The notes under the pieces: model-generated | The model's database searches: none | What the model saw: the letters and a program-made list of their open reading frames with translations, nothing else | Told to the model about the DNA's origin: nothing | Shown: one piece after another, positions 24,624 to 32,083 of the stretch | Layout: each line of letters starts with the position of its first letter | Numbering within the stretch: position 1 is the stretch's first letter | Made by a program: the position numbers and the translations under genes | Source: Nocardia brasiliensis ATCC 700358 | GTDB lineage: Bacteria > Actinomycetota > Actinomycetes > Mycobacteriales > Mycobacteriaceae | Reading direction: 5' to 3' | Length of the DNA stretch: 64,000 nt | NCBI RefSeq assembly: GCF_000250675.2 | Contig: NC_018681.1 | Coordinates: 682,001-746,000, forward strand

Positions 24624-26363
24624 GTGCTAGAGACCGCCTCCACCCTGACGAAGCTGCGCACGCGCGGCGTCGTCGTCGTGCGGCGCGTGGAAGACGTCAT
24701 CGACCTGAACTATGTCGGACTGGTGTTCGCGACGTTGTTCTTCGCGCTGTCGGTGACGCCGTCGCTGGTGCCGCGCGACTGGCTGTTCCAGGGCCTGATC
24801 AGCGGTGTCAACGCCGCGCTCGGCTACGGCGTCGGCTGTCTGCTCGAGTGGCTGTTCCGGCTGTGGGTGCGGCCGCGGTTGCAGAAGTTCCTTCCGCCGC
24901 CGCCCACCTGGGTGCGCTACGCCGTGAAGTCCGCGATCCTGTTCACCGCCGCGTTGAGTGCGGCACTGATGCTGGTGCAGTCGGCGCGCTGGCAGCGCGA
25001 GATCACCGCGCTGATGGGCATGGAGGGCACCACGACACCGGCCTATCTGCGCACCGGCTTGCTGAGCATGGCGGTCGGCGCGGCCGTGGTGGCCGCGTAT
25101 CGGACGGTGCGCGAGACCATCCTGTTCCTGGCGCGGCTGCTCAACCGGTGGGTTCGGGTGCCGCGCGAGCTGGCGCCCGCCGCCGGCTTCCTGGTGCTCG
25201 TCGTGCTGACCGTGACGATCTTCAACGGCGTGGCCTCGCGGGCGTTCTTCGCCGTGGCCAATTCGGCGTTCAGCGTGCGCAACGACCACACCTCGACGAA
25301 TGCGGTCCAGCCGACCCAACCGGAACGTTCCGGCAGTCCGGCGTCACTGGCCAAATGGGAGACCCTCGGGTTCGAGGGGCGGTGGTTCGTCTCGCACGGC
25401 CCGACCGCGAGCAAGATCAGCGAGGTGACCGGCAAGCCCGCGCGCGAGCCGATCCGCGCCTACGTCGGGCTGGAGTCGGCTGAGAACGGTGAGGAACCAG
25501 CCGAGCTGGCGGCCGCCGAACTCGAACGCACCGGCGCCTTCGATCGCAAGGTGCTCGTGGTGGTGACGACCACCGGCACCGGCTGGGTCAATGCCATGGC
25601 GGCCGGGGCGATCGAGTACATGTACGGCGGCGACAGCGCGATCATCGCCACGCAGTACTCGTATCTGCCGAGCGTGCTGTCGTTCCTGGCCGACCGCGGC
25701 AAGGCCGCGACGGCCGGAAAAGAGCTGTTCGACGCGGTGTATCGGCACTGGAGCGCGCGCCCGCAACAGCAGCGGCCGAAGCTGCTGGTCTACGGGGAGA
25801 GCCTGGGCTCGCAGGGCTCCGAGGCGGCGTTCGATGGGCTCGCCGACCTGCGGACGAAGGTGGACGGCGCGCTCTGGGTGGGGCCGCCGAACTCGAATCG
25901 GCTGTGGGAACAGTTCGTTTCGCGGCGCGATCCCGGCTCACGCGAGGTCGAACCGGTCTATGCGGACGGGCTGGTCGTGCGATTCGCCTCGGACAGTGCG
26001 GATCTCGCGCGCCCGTCCACCGAATGGCGACCGCCGCGCATCGCCTACCTGCAACACGCCTCGGACCCGATCGTCTGGTGGTCGACGGATCTCATCTTCT
26101 CGCAACCGGATTGGCTGTCGGAGCCGCGCGGCTCCGATGTCTCCTCGCAGATGCGCTGGTGGCCGTTCGTCACCTTCTGGCAGGTCGCCGCCGACCTCAC
26201 CAACGCCCAGGGCGTCACCGACGGGCACGGGCACCGCTACGGCAGTCTCGTGCTGGACGGCTGGGCGGCGGTGGCGGCGCCGCCGGACTGGTCGGCGGCG
26301 ATGTCGGACCGGATCAGGGCGGAGATCGAGTCCGCCGAGGATTTCGAACGGAAGATCAAATGA
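24624..26363 (+). CDS. Membrane alpha/beta hydrolase (Abhydrolase_9 family), paralog 2
   Basis: A 579-residue protein closely matching paralog 1 along its whole length: NYVGLVFATLFFALSVTPSL membrane start, QSARWQREITALMGM, nucleophile YGESLGSQGSE, WVGPPNSNRLW, LQHASDPIVWWSTDL and TDGHGHRYG. The two genes arose by local duplication. GTG 24624 is the first start that keeps the aligned N-terminus and is weakly supported, with no ribosome site. Its stop overlaps the start of the CPBP protease gene (ATGA), so these two are cotranslated. Confidence 0.82.
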   Translation: MLETASTLTKLRTRGVVVVRRVEDVIDLNYVGLVFATLFFALSVTPSLVPRDWLFQGLISGVNAALGYGVGCLLEWLFRLWVRPRLQKFLPPPPTWVRYAVKSAILFTAALSAALMLVQSARWQREITALMGMEGTTTPAYLRTGLLSMAVGAAVVAAYRTVRETILFLARLLNRWVRVPRELAPAAGFLVLVVLTVTIFNGVASRAFFAVANSAFSVRNDHTSTNAVQPTQPERSGSPASLAKWETLGFEGRWFVSHGPTASKISEVTGKPAREPIRAYVGLESAENGEEPAELAAAELERTGAFDRKVLVVVTTTGTGWVNAMAAGAIEYMYGGDSAIIATQYSYLPSVLSFLADRGKAATAGKELFDAVYRHWSARPQQQRPKLLVYGESLGSQGSEAAFDGLADLRTKVDGALWVGPPNSNRLWEQFVSRRDPGSREVEPVYADGLVVRFASDSADLARPSTEWRPPRIAYLQHASDPIVWWSTDLIFSQPDWLSEPRGSDVSSQMRWWPFVTFWQVAADLTNAQGVTDGHGHRYGSLVLDGWAAVAAPPDWSAAMSDRIRAEIESAEDFERKIK

Positions 26364-27040
26364 GCCGTTTGCCGAAAGCCGTTGCCGCCATCGGGATTCC
26401 GCTGGCTTGGAGCAATCTTGTGCTGCCCGGTCTCGGGCTCGGAGTGCGGGGGCGGACCGCAGCGAACGCCGGATTCGCGACGGCTTACGCGGTTGCCTTT
26501 CAGGGTGTGCCTGATTGGTTCTCCGCGAAGGGTCTTCGTTACGGCGCGGTGTCGGCTGCGCTGGTTGCCGCCGGTTATGGTGTGGCCCTTACGATTCCGT
26601 CGGCGCGCAAAGGTTTGGCGGCGGCCGCTGATCGAGCACCGGATATACCGATCGCCGAATGGGCCGGTGTGCATATTCCGATCGGCACGGTGTACAGCGA
26701 AGAGCTGATCTTCCGTGCGACGTTGGAACCCCTGCTGGACAATGCTTTCGGTCCGATCGCCGGAGCCGTGGTGGGTTCATCGGCCTTCGGCTTCTGGCAT
26801 GTCCATCCGGCGCGGGCCGCGGGGGACAGCGTTGCGGTGACGGTAGCCGCCACCGCCGCGGGCGGTTTCGTGCTCGGCTGGCTCCGCCGACGTACCGCGA
26901 GCGCCACGGCTCCGGCGCTGCTGCATCTCGCCACGAATGCGGGTGGTGCCATCGCGCCGCAACTGGCTCGGCGACCGTCCTTCGGACAGGGCAAGGCGCG
27001 GCTGTCGCCGAATGGGCTGGTTGCCGGGGGCGACCGCTAG
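26360..27040 (+). CDS. CPBP family intramembrane metalloprotease
   Basis: A 226-residue polytopic membrane protein of the CAAX-protease / bacteriocin-processing (Rce1-like) family. Active-site motifs are EELIFRATL (paired Glu and Arg), FGFWHVHP (first His) and HLATNAGG (last His and Asn). About six hydrophobic segments. Start overlaps the preceding hydrolase stop, so the protease and the membrane hydrolase probably act in the same envelope process. Substrate unknown. The GC content is a little lower at its 5' end than in the neighbours. Confidence 0.85.
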   Translation: MSRLPKAVAAIGIPLAWSNLVLPGLGLGVRGRTAANAGFATAYAVAFQGVPDWFSAKGLRYGAVSAALVAAGYGVALTIPSARKGLAAAADRAPDIPIAEWAGVHIPIGTVYSEELIFRATLEPLLDNAFGPIAGAVVGSSAFGFWHVHPARAAGDSVAVTVAATAAGGFVLGWLRRRTASATAPALLHLATNAGGAIAPQLARRPSFGQGKARLSPNGLVAGGDR

Positions 27041-27149
27041 CGCGTTCAGCGCTGCGCCGGCGTGTGTTGCCGGTCGGGCGGTTTGTGATCGCCGAATTCC
27101 GTTGAATCGGCTGTGAACTGGCCATTTTTGATGCTTCTGCGATGACTCT

Positions 27150-27191
27150 TGCGTACAACGTTCCTGCATGCGTACAGTGTTCGCAACGAAC
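27150..27191. promoter_or_regulatory. Repeat-containing promoter region of the serine hydrolase gene
   Basis: Two direct copies of TGCGTACA (27150-27157 and 27169-27176, 19 bases apart) followed by a perfect dyad GTTCG-CAA-CGAAC (27179-27191), within 85 bases of the next start codon. This is a good candidate operator cluster; regulator unknown. Confidence 0.4.
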
Positions 27192-27232
27192 AACGGCGTA
27201 CGCGCCGACTGGAAGTAGAGCAGGAGAAGGAC

Positions 27233-28669
27233 ATGTCGAACACGGTGAACCGAGGCGTCGAGGGTGGCCGGAAGCTGGATGGAGATGCGTTCCCCCTGGC
27301 GCATTGGCAGCAGCGGCTGGACGAACTACGTGTTACGCACCATGTGCCCGGCGCGGCGCTGGCCGTGCTGGTCGACGGTGAAATCCACGAAATCGCCAGC
27401 GGAGTACTGCATCGCGGCACCGGCGTACCGGTCACCACCGACGCGGTGTTCCTGTGCGGTTCGGTCGCCAAGGTCTACACCGCGACGATGATCGTGCGGC
27501 TCGCGGATGCGGGCAAGCTGGACCTCGACGCCCGCGTGATCGAGGTGCTGCCCGAGTTCGCGACGCCGGATGCCGAAGCCACCCAGCAGATCACGGTGCG
27601 TCAGCTGCTCAGCCACACCGGCGGCGTGACCAACGACTTCAACTTCGACGGCGGTCGCGGCGACGACTGCCTCGCCCGATACGTCACGGCGGCAAGGGAA
27701 GTCGCGCTCGACTGCAAACCGGGAACGGCAATGTCCTACGGCAGTCTGGGCTACGTGGTGCTCGGCCGCATCATCGAGGTGATCACCGGCACCACCTTCG
27801 ACCAGGCACTGCAGGATCTGATCGCCACGCCGCTCGGCCTGGACCATCTGGTGACACTGCCGGAACAGGCGCTGAAGTTCCCCACCGCGATGAGCCACCT
27901 GGGTGCGCCGGGGGCCTACCCCGAACCCGCGCCGGAGTGGGACATCATGCCGCGCTCGGTCGCGCCGATGGCCAGGGTGATCACCTCCGCGGGCGACATG
28001 GTGCGGTTCGCCCGCCTGCACCTGGACGGTGGTCGTGCCCCCGACGGCACCGCGCTGCTGTCCGCGCAAGCCGTTGCGGCGATGCAGGATCAGGTGGTGG
28101 ATGTGCCGGACAAGTGGTCGGTCAGCGCGGACGGGTGGGGTCTGGGCTGGACCCTGTACGACTGGGACGGCATCAAAGGATTCGGCCACGACGGTGCCGC
28201 GATCGGCCAGTACGCGTACCTGCGGGTCGTCCCCGAGGCCGGGGTGGCGGTCGCGCTGCTCACCAATGGCGGTGGCGCCCGCCAGCTTTACGCGGCGCTG
28301 TTCCGTGAGCTGCTCGGCGATCTGGCCGGGGTGCGGGTGCCGGAAGCATTCGGCCCGGCCGACCCGCCGGTGCAGGCGGACATCGCGCCGTTCGTCGGCA
28401 CCTACCGGCGAGCCGGTGTCGTGATCACGGTCAGCAAGCGCGCCGACGGATCCGCGCACATGCTCTACGAATTCGTCGACGACATGAAGGACATGTCCCC
28501 GCCCCTGAGCATGGACCTCACCCCCGTCTCGCCCACCGTCTTCGCCGCCTCCGGCGCCGGCCCCTCCTTCAGCGAGGACTACATGCCCGTCGTCTTCAGC
28601 ACCCTCACCGACGGCACCGAAGCCTGCTACGTAGGCATGCGCGCCACCCCCAAACTCCCCACCCCCTGA
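27233..28669 (+). CDS. Beta-lactamase-fold serine hydrolase (class C / esterase family)
   Basis: A 478-residue penicillin-recognising serine hydrolase of the esterase EstB / class C beta-lactamase-related group. Nucleophile is in CGSVAKVYTA (Ser-x-x-Lys). The second motif is YGSLGYVVLG, where the usual Tyr-x-Asn has Ser in the third place. A C-terminal beta-barrel-like domain starts near residue 385 (IAPFVGTYRRAG). No signal peptide is seen, which suggests a cytosolic esterase or peptidase rather than a resistance beta-lactamase. Start ATG 27233 follows AGGAGAAGG by about three bases. Confidence 0.87.
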   Translation: MSNTVNRGVEGGRKLDGDAFPLAHWQQRLDELRVTHHVPGAALAVLVDGEIHEIASGVLHRGTGVPVTTDAVFLCGSVAKVYTATMIVRLADAGKLDLDARVIEVLPEFATPDAEATQQITVRQLLSHTGGVTNDFNFDGGRGDDCLARYVTAAREVALDCKPGTAMSYGSLGYVVLGRIIEVITGTTFDQALQDLIATPLGLDHLVTLPEQALKFPTAMSHLGAPGAYPEPAPEWDIMPRSVAPMARVITSAGDMVRFARLHLDGGRAPDGTALLSAQAVAAMQDQVVDVPDKWSVSADGWGLGWTLYDWDGIKGFGHDGAAIGQYAYLRVVPEAGVAVALLTNGGGARQLYAALFRELLGDLAGVRVPEAFGPADPPVQADIAPFVGTYRRAGVVITVSKRADGSAHMLYEFVDDMKDMSPPLSMDLTPVSPTVFAASGAGPSFSEDYMPVVFSTLTDGTEACYVGMRATPKLPTP

Positions 28670-28705
28670 ACGCAGGGCGTCGGATCGGGAGTGGAGGTCC
28701 GTCGG

Positions 28706-28711
28706 TAATGT
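28706..28711 (+). promoter_or_regulatory. -10 hexamer, leaderless sterol-carrier gene promoter
   Basis: TAATGT seven bases before GTG 28719. Confidence 0.45.
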
Positions 28712-28718
28712 CGGTGGG

Positions 28719-29111
28719 GTGGCACGTCAGACGGTGAGTCCGGCCGAGTTGCGGTCGGCGGTGGATGCGGTGAGCGAATGGTTGCGGGATGAATCGGCGA
28801 CAGCGCCTGCGCGCACCGAACTCGCCGCGGCGGTCCGCGCGACGGCCCGCACACTGGCCGCTTCGGCACCCGGCCACTCGGTGGAGGTCCGGGTGCCACC
28901 GTTCGTCGCGGTCCAATGCATCGAGGGCCCCCGCCACACCCGAGGCACACCCCCGAACGTCGTCGAAACCGATCCCCGCACTTGGCTACTGCTCGCCACC
29001 GGCCTCCTGGATTTCGCCACCGCCGTCACCTCCGGCACCCTCACTGCCTCCGGCAACCGCGCCCCCGAAGTAGCCCACTGGCTCCCCATCGCCCGCCTCG
29101 CCGCGGATTGA
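28719..29111 (+). CDS. Sterol carrier family protein (Rv0807-like)
   Basis: A 130-residue soluble protein of the sterol-carrier-like family found beside purF in mycobacteria (Rv0807). It has an N-terminal helix (SPAELRSAVDAVSEWLRDE), then a short beta region with SVEVRVPPFVAVQCIEGPRHTRGTPPNVVETDPRTWLLLATG, typical of MDMPI/sterol-carrier C-terminal domains, which bind hydrophobic or thiol ligands. No membrane segment. The coding sequence of its last ~110 bases is echoed twice, in decayed form, immediately downstream. Confidence 0.75.
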   Translation: MARQTVSPAELRSAVDAVSEWLRDESATAPARTELAAAVRATARTLAASAPGHSVEVRVPPFVAVQCIEGPRHTRGTPPNVVETDPRTWLLLATGLLDFATAVTSGTLTASGNRAPEVAHWLPIARLAAD

Positions 29112-29539
29112 ACCCACTGGGCTCAGCCGCCGTTAGCCCGGGCGTTTGGATTTCGCCGCCGCCGTGAACTTCAGCTCTACGTGTCGGGCCACGGTGCCCC
29201 GAAGGAGCCATAGGTTGCTGATCACCCGCCTCGCCGCGGATTGAACCGCCGGGCTGGGCTGTCGGTGGCCATCGGCCTGTTGGATATCGCCGCCGAAGCG
29301 GCCGGCACTCTTTCGCGGCGGGCAACCGCGCCCTGAAGTCGCGTACTGACTACTGAATGCGGCTGCGCTCGGATGTTGTTGGACGCCAAGGATTGTAGGT
29401 TCGCTGCGGTCGTGGCAGTACGTTCTTCCGGGGCCGGCAACTACGCAGTCGAAGCCGCGCACCGGCTCCTGATCGCCCGTTTCGCTCGGGACCGGCCCCA
29501 CAGCGATCAGCGGCAAGGGGTTTGGTGAGCCGAGGTTGG
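29112..29539. repeat. Two decayed tandem copies of the sterol-carrier gene tail
   Basis: The 23-base string at 29092-29114, which spans the end of the upstream gene including its TGA, recurs exactly at 29225-29247. A GGCGTTTGGATTTCGCCGCC-like string (from 29141) and GGCCTGTTGGATATCGCCGCC-like string (from 29274) both match the LLDFATA-coding part of the gene, and CAACCGCGCCCTGAAGT (about 29319) matches its GNRAPEV part. The copies are interrupted by stops and are noncoding. 29350-29539 holds nothing recognisable. Confidence 0.7.
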
Positions 29540-30562
29540 TCAGGGTTGTCCGGCGGCGGTCCCGGTGAGGTGGTCGAAGAGTGCGGTTTTGATGGGCGGG
29601 CGGGAACCGAAGACCAGGGTGAATGTTGCTTCTCGGAGGGTGCGTTCGGCGGTGGAACCGGTAACGATGCCGCGGCTGCCGGTCGCGGTCATCAGGGCTG
29701 CGGCGGCGCGTAAGGCCAACTCGGAGGCGCGGGCGCGTGCGACGAACAGGTCGGTTTGCCCAAAGAGTCCCGCGTCCAATTCTTTTCGGGTCAGCACCGC
29801 TTCTTCGCACAGCGCCGCATGGTCGGCCCCCAGCGTTTCCAGTTCGGCGACGCACCGCCGGACGAGGCCTAGCGGTAGTGAACCGTTGCGCCACACGGCA
29901 ATAGCGGCGGCGTCATGGAACTTCTGCAGCGGAACCAAGGTGTCGACGTCGGCGTCCGGGACGAACAGACCGTCGAAGGTCGCGGTCACGGTTCGGCTCG
30001 CGTTCGCGGCGACCAACGGGATCTGCCGCACCCGCAGCTGCGGCCCTTCGACAGCGGGCACGACGACGCTCATCAGGGCGTTCTCGTCGGCGCTGTCCCG
30101 TGCCATCACCCCGACGAGGTCGACCATGCCCCAGCCGCTGACGAACGGTGCGGTCCCGTCGAGCAGATAGCCGCCCGCCGTGCGGCGGGCGACGAGCGAC
30201 GGCGGTTCGGCAGCGCCGGCGTAGCTGACACCGGCGCGGAGCCGCCCGTCCCGCAGGTCGGCGGTGAGACGTTCGCGCAGTTCGTGATTCGGCGACACGC
30301 TGACCCGTCGGGCCACCCCGTGATGTTGCGCCCAGACGAACGCCGTCGCCAAACAACCCGCGATCAGGATCTCGGCGGCCTCGGTGAACGTGGCCGGATC
30401 CAGGTCGTCCTGGAGTGCTACACCGTAGAACCCGGCCTCGGCCAGCCGATCGAAGTGCGCCCGCGGAATCTCCCCGTCCTGGTCGGCGGTCTGCGCCTGC
30501 GGCGCGAGCACCTCGTCGGCCACCTGCTCGGCCCGTTCGATCCACGATGGCATAGGCATCAT
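29540..30562 (-). CDS. Acyl-CoA dehydrogenase family protein
   Basis: A 340-residue flavoprotein of the acyl-CoA dehydrogenase superfamily, shorter than classical 380-400-residue enzymes and closer to the DszC/SfnB or short divergent branch. N-terminal helical domain (IPRAHFDRLAEAGFYGVAL), middle beta domain with GVSYAGAAEPPSLVARRTAGGYLLDGTAPFVSGW, and C-terminal helical bundle ending in GTGSRGI-like ATGSRGIVTGS. The catalytic Glu of medium-chain enzymes is not obvious, so the reaction is unsure. It follows the DUF3533 gene by 18 bases on the same strand and is probably in its operon. Confidence 0.75.
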   Translation of the reverse strand: MMPMPSWIERAEQVADEVLAPQAQTADQDGEIPRAHFDRLAEAGFYGVALQDDLDPATFTEAAEILIAGCLATAFVWAQHHGVARRVSVSPNHELRERLTADLRDGRLRAGVSYAGAAEPPSLVARRTAGGYLLDGTAPFVSGWGMVDLVGVMARDSADENALMSVVVPAVEGPQLRVRQIPLVAANASRTVTATFDGLFVPDADVDTLVPLQKFHDAAAIAVWRNGSLPLGLVRRCVAELETLGADHAALCEEAVLTRKELDAGLFGQTDLFVARARASELALRAAAALMTATGSRGIVTGSTAERTLREATFTLVFGSRPPIKTALFDHLTGTAAGQP

Positions 30563-30580
30563 CTTCGCGCCCGCTGCCGG

Positions 30581-31936
30581 TCAGGCTTCGACGCGGTTGG
30601 TGCGGTGCAGGCCTTTGCGGTCGTAGAAGCGGGTGATGGCGGCGCCGAAGGCCAGGCCGATGGCAAGGCCGAGGACGGCCATCCAGACGCCGCGGGACAG
30701 GCCCGCTTCGAAATTCGCGTCGAAGTACAGGATGGCGCGGATGCCGAGGAACACCTGGTGCATCGGTTCGAAGGAGGCGAGCCAGCCGAAGTACTGCGGG
30801 GTCGCCTCGATCGGGACGGTGCCGCCGGAGGACGGGAGGCCCAGGATGATGAACAGGATCAGGTTCACCAGCAGGCCCGCGGAACCGATCGCGGCCAGCA
30901 TGGACAACCCGGTGGCGCCGACGGCGATCATGGCGAGCGCGCTGTAGAGGAAGAGCGCGAGCGGATGATCGATCGGCATGTCCAGGATCTTGCCGACGAT
31001 CAGGAAGACCGCCGAGACGATGTTCGCGGTCACCACCAGCACGCCCCACTTGATCAGCAGGGTGCGGAAGCGGGAGATCGGCGTCGGCGGATAGTGCACG
31101 TACCACGGCCCGTATTCGGTGGGAATGAAACCGAGTTGGGCGTCGATCATCGTGTGGATGACCATCGCGCCGACCACGCCGGCCAGCAGCAACAGCAGCG
31201 CGTAGAAGAACGCGGACAGGCCTTGGCCCGTGCCGTCGGGCAGCGGGCGATACTGCTGGACGACGACTTTCACCGGGTCGGCGATCGCCAGCCGGGTCGC
31301 GCCGGACAGTTCGGGCGCGGGCGGCCCGCCGGGCTGCGGTTTCAGCTGTTCGTTCACCTGATCGGTGAGCTGCTTGCCGACCTGCTTGTTCACTTCGGTC
31401 AGCGCCTGATTGCCGACCCGCAACACGATCTGGGTGCCGAACGCGCCGGTGCGCGGATTGGTCTGCAACGTGATGATCGGGCGCTCCAGGTCGCCGGGGA
31501 TCACGCTTCCGATACCGAGATTGCCGAGTTGCTTGCTGAAGTCGCTCGGGATCACGATCGCGCCGTAGACCTTGCCGGCCTGCAGTTGCCGTTCGGCCTC
31601 GCTGATGCTGATCACATGCAGGTCGACCTTGTCCGCGGGCACCCCGGTGCGCAGCGCCTCGGTGATCTGCGCACCGAAGTTCACCTGCTGCTGCCCGTCG
31701 GCCTTCTTGACGACATCGCCCACATCCTGGTTCACCAGGGCGATCGGAAAGTCGTGCAGGTTCTTCTCCGGATCGACGACGTAATCCAGATACATGATGC
31801 CGAGCAGAGCGGTCAGCAGGGTCAGCACGGAGATGGGAAACAGCACCATACGGGCCCATGGCCGGCGCTGCGGTCCCGTTCCCGCCGTGTTCGATCCCGC
31901 TCCGCCGCCGGTGTCCGCGCTGTCGGTAGTCGTCAC
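30581..31936 (-). CDS. DUF3533 / YhgE-Pip-like membrane protein
   Basis: A 451-residue membrane protein. One helix near residues 32-50 is followed by a roughly 170-residue extracytoplasmic domain (DFPIALVNQDVG, VISISEAERQLQAGKVYGAIVIPSDFS), then five or six C-terminal helices with the ABC-2-permease-like pattern. This is the YhgE/Pip architecture, related to phage-infection and type VII-associated proteins and to ABC-2 exporter components. GTG at 31936 or 31945 are equally possible starts. A 13-bp palindrome sits right against the upstream one. The open frame continues far upstream antisense to purF but that extension is not protein-like. Confidence 0.8.
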   Translation of the reverse strand: MTTTDSADTGGGAGSNTAGTGPQRRPWARMVLFPISVLTLLTALLGIMYLDYVVDPEKNLHDFPIALVNQDVGDVVKKADGQQQVNFGAQITEALRTGVPADKVDLHVISISEAERQLQAGKVYGAIVIPSDFSKQLGNLGIGSVIPGDLERPIITLQTNPRTGAFGTQIVLRVGNQALTEVNKQVGKQLTDQVNEQLKPQPGGPPAPELSGATRLAIADPVKVVVQQYRPLPDGTGQGLSAFFYALLLLLAGVVGAMVIHTMIDAQLGFIPTEYGPWYVHYPPTPISRFRTLLIKWGVLVVTANIVSAVFLIVGKILDMPIDHPLALFLYSALAMIAVGATGLSMLAAIGSAGLLVNLILFIILGLPSSGGTVPIEATPQYFGWLASFEPMHQVFLGIRAILYFDANFEAGLSRGVWMAVLGLAIGLAFGAAITRFYDRKGLHRTNRVEA

Positions 31937-31945
31937 GGCAGGCAC

Positions 31946-31958
31946 GGTAACAGTTACC
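31946..31958. promoter_or_regulatory. Palindrome at the start of the DUF3533 gene, candidate operator
   Basis: GGTAAC-A-GTTACC, a perfect 13-bp palindrome directly adjoining the upstream GTG and overlapping a TAACTG that could be the -10 box. The position suits a repressor such as a TetR-family protein. Confidence 0.5.
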
Positions 31959-32040
31959 GGCCCGCCTGCGCCGAGTCCTGTGGCGTGCTCGATTGCTGTC
32001 CGGATGCGGTGGCGAGTGATCGCGAACGAAGTTTCACCCG

Positions 32041-32046
32041 TAGAAT
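32041..32046 (+). promoter_or_regulatory. -10 hexamer of purF
   Basis: TAGAAT 37 bases before the GTG start of purF. It predicts a transcript starting near 32053 and hence rules against the ATG at 32045 as the start. Confidence 0.5.
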
Positions 32047-32083
32047 GAAATCGCCCCCAGCCCGCCCGAACAGGGAGCAAACG

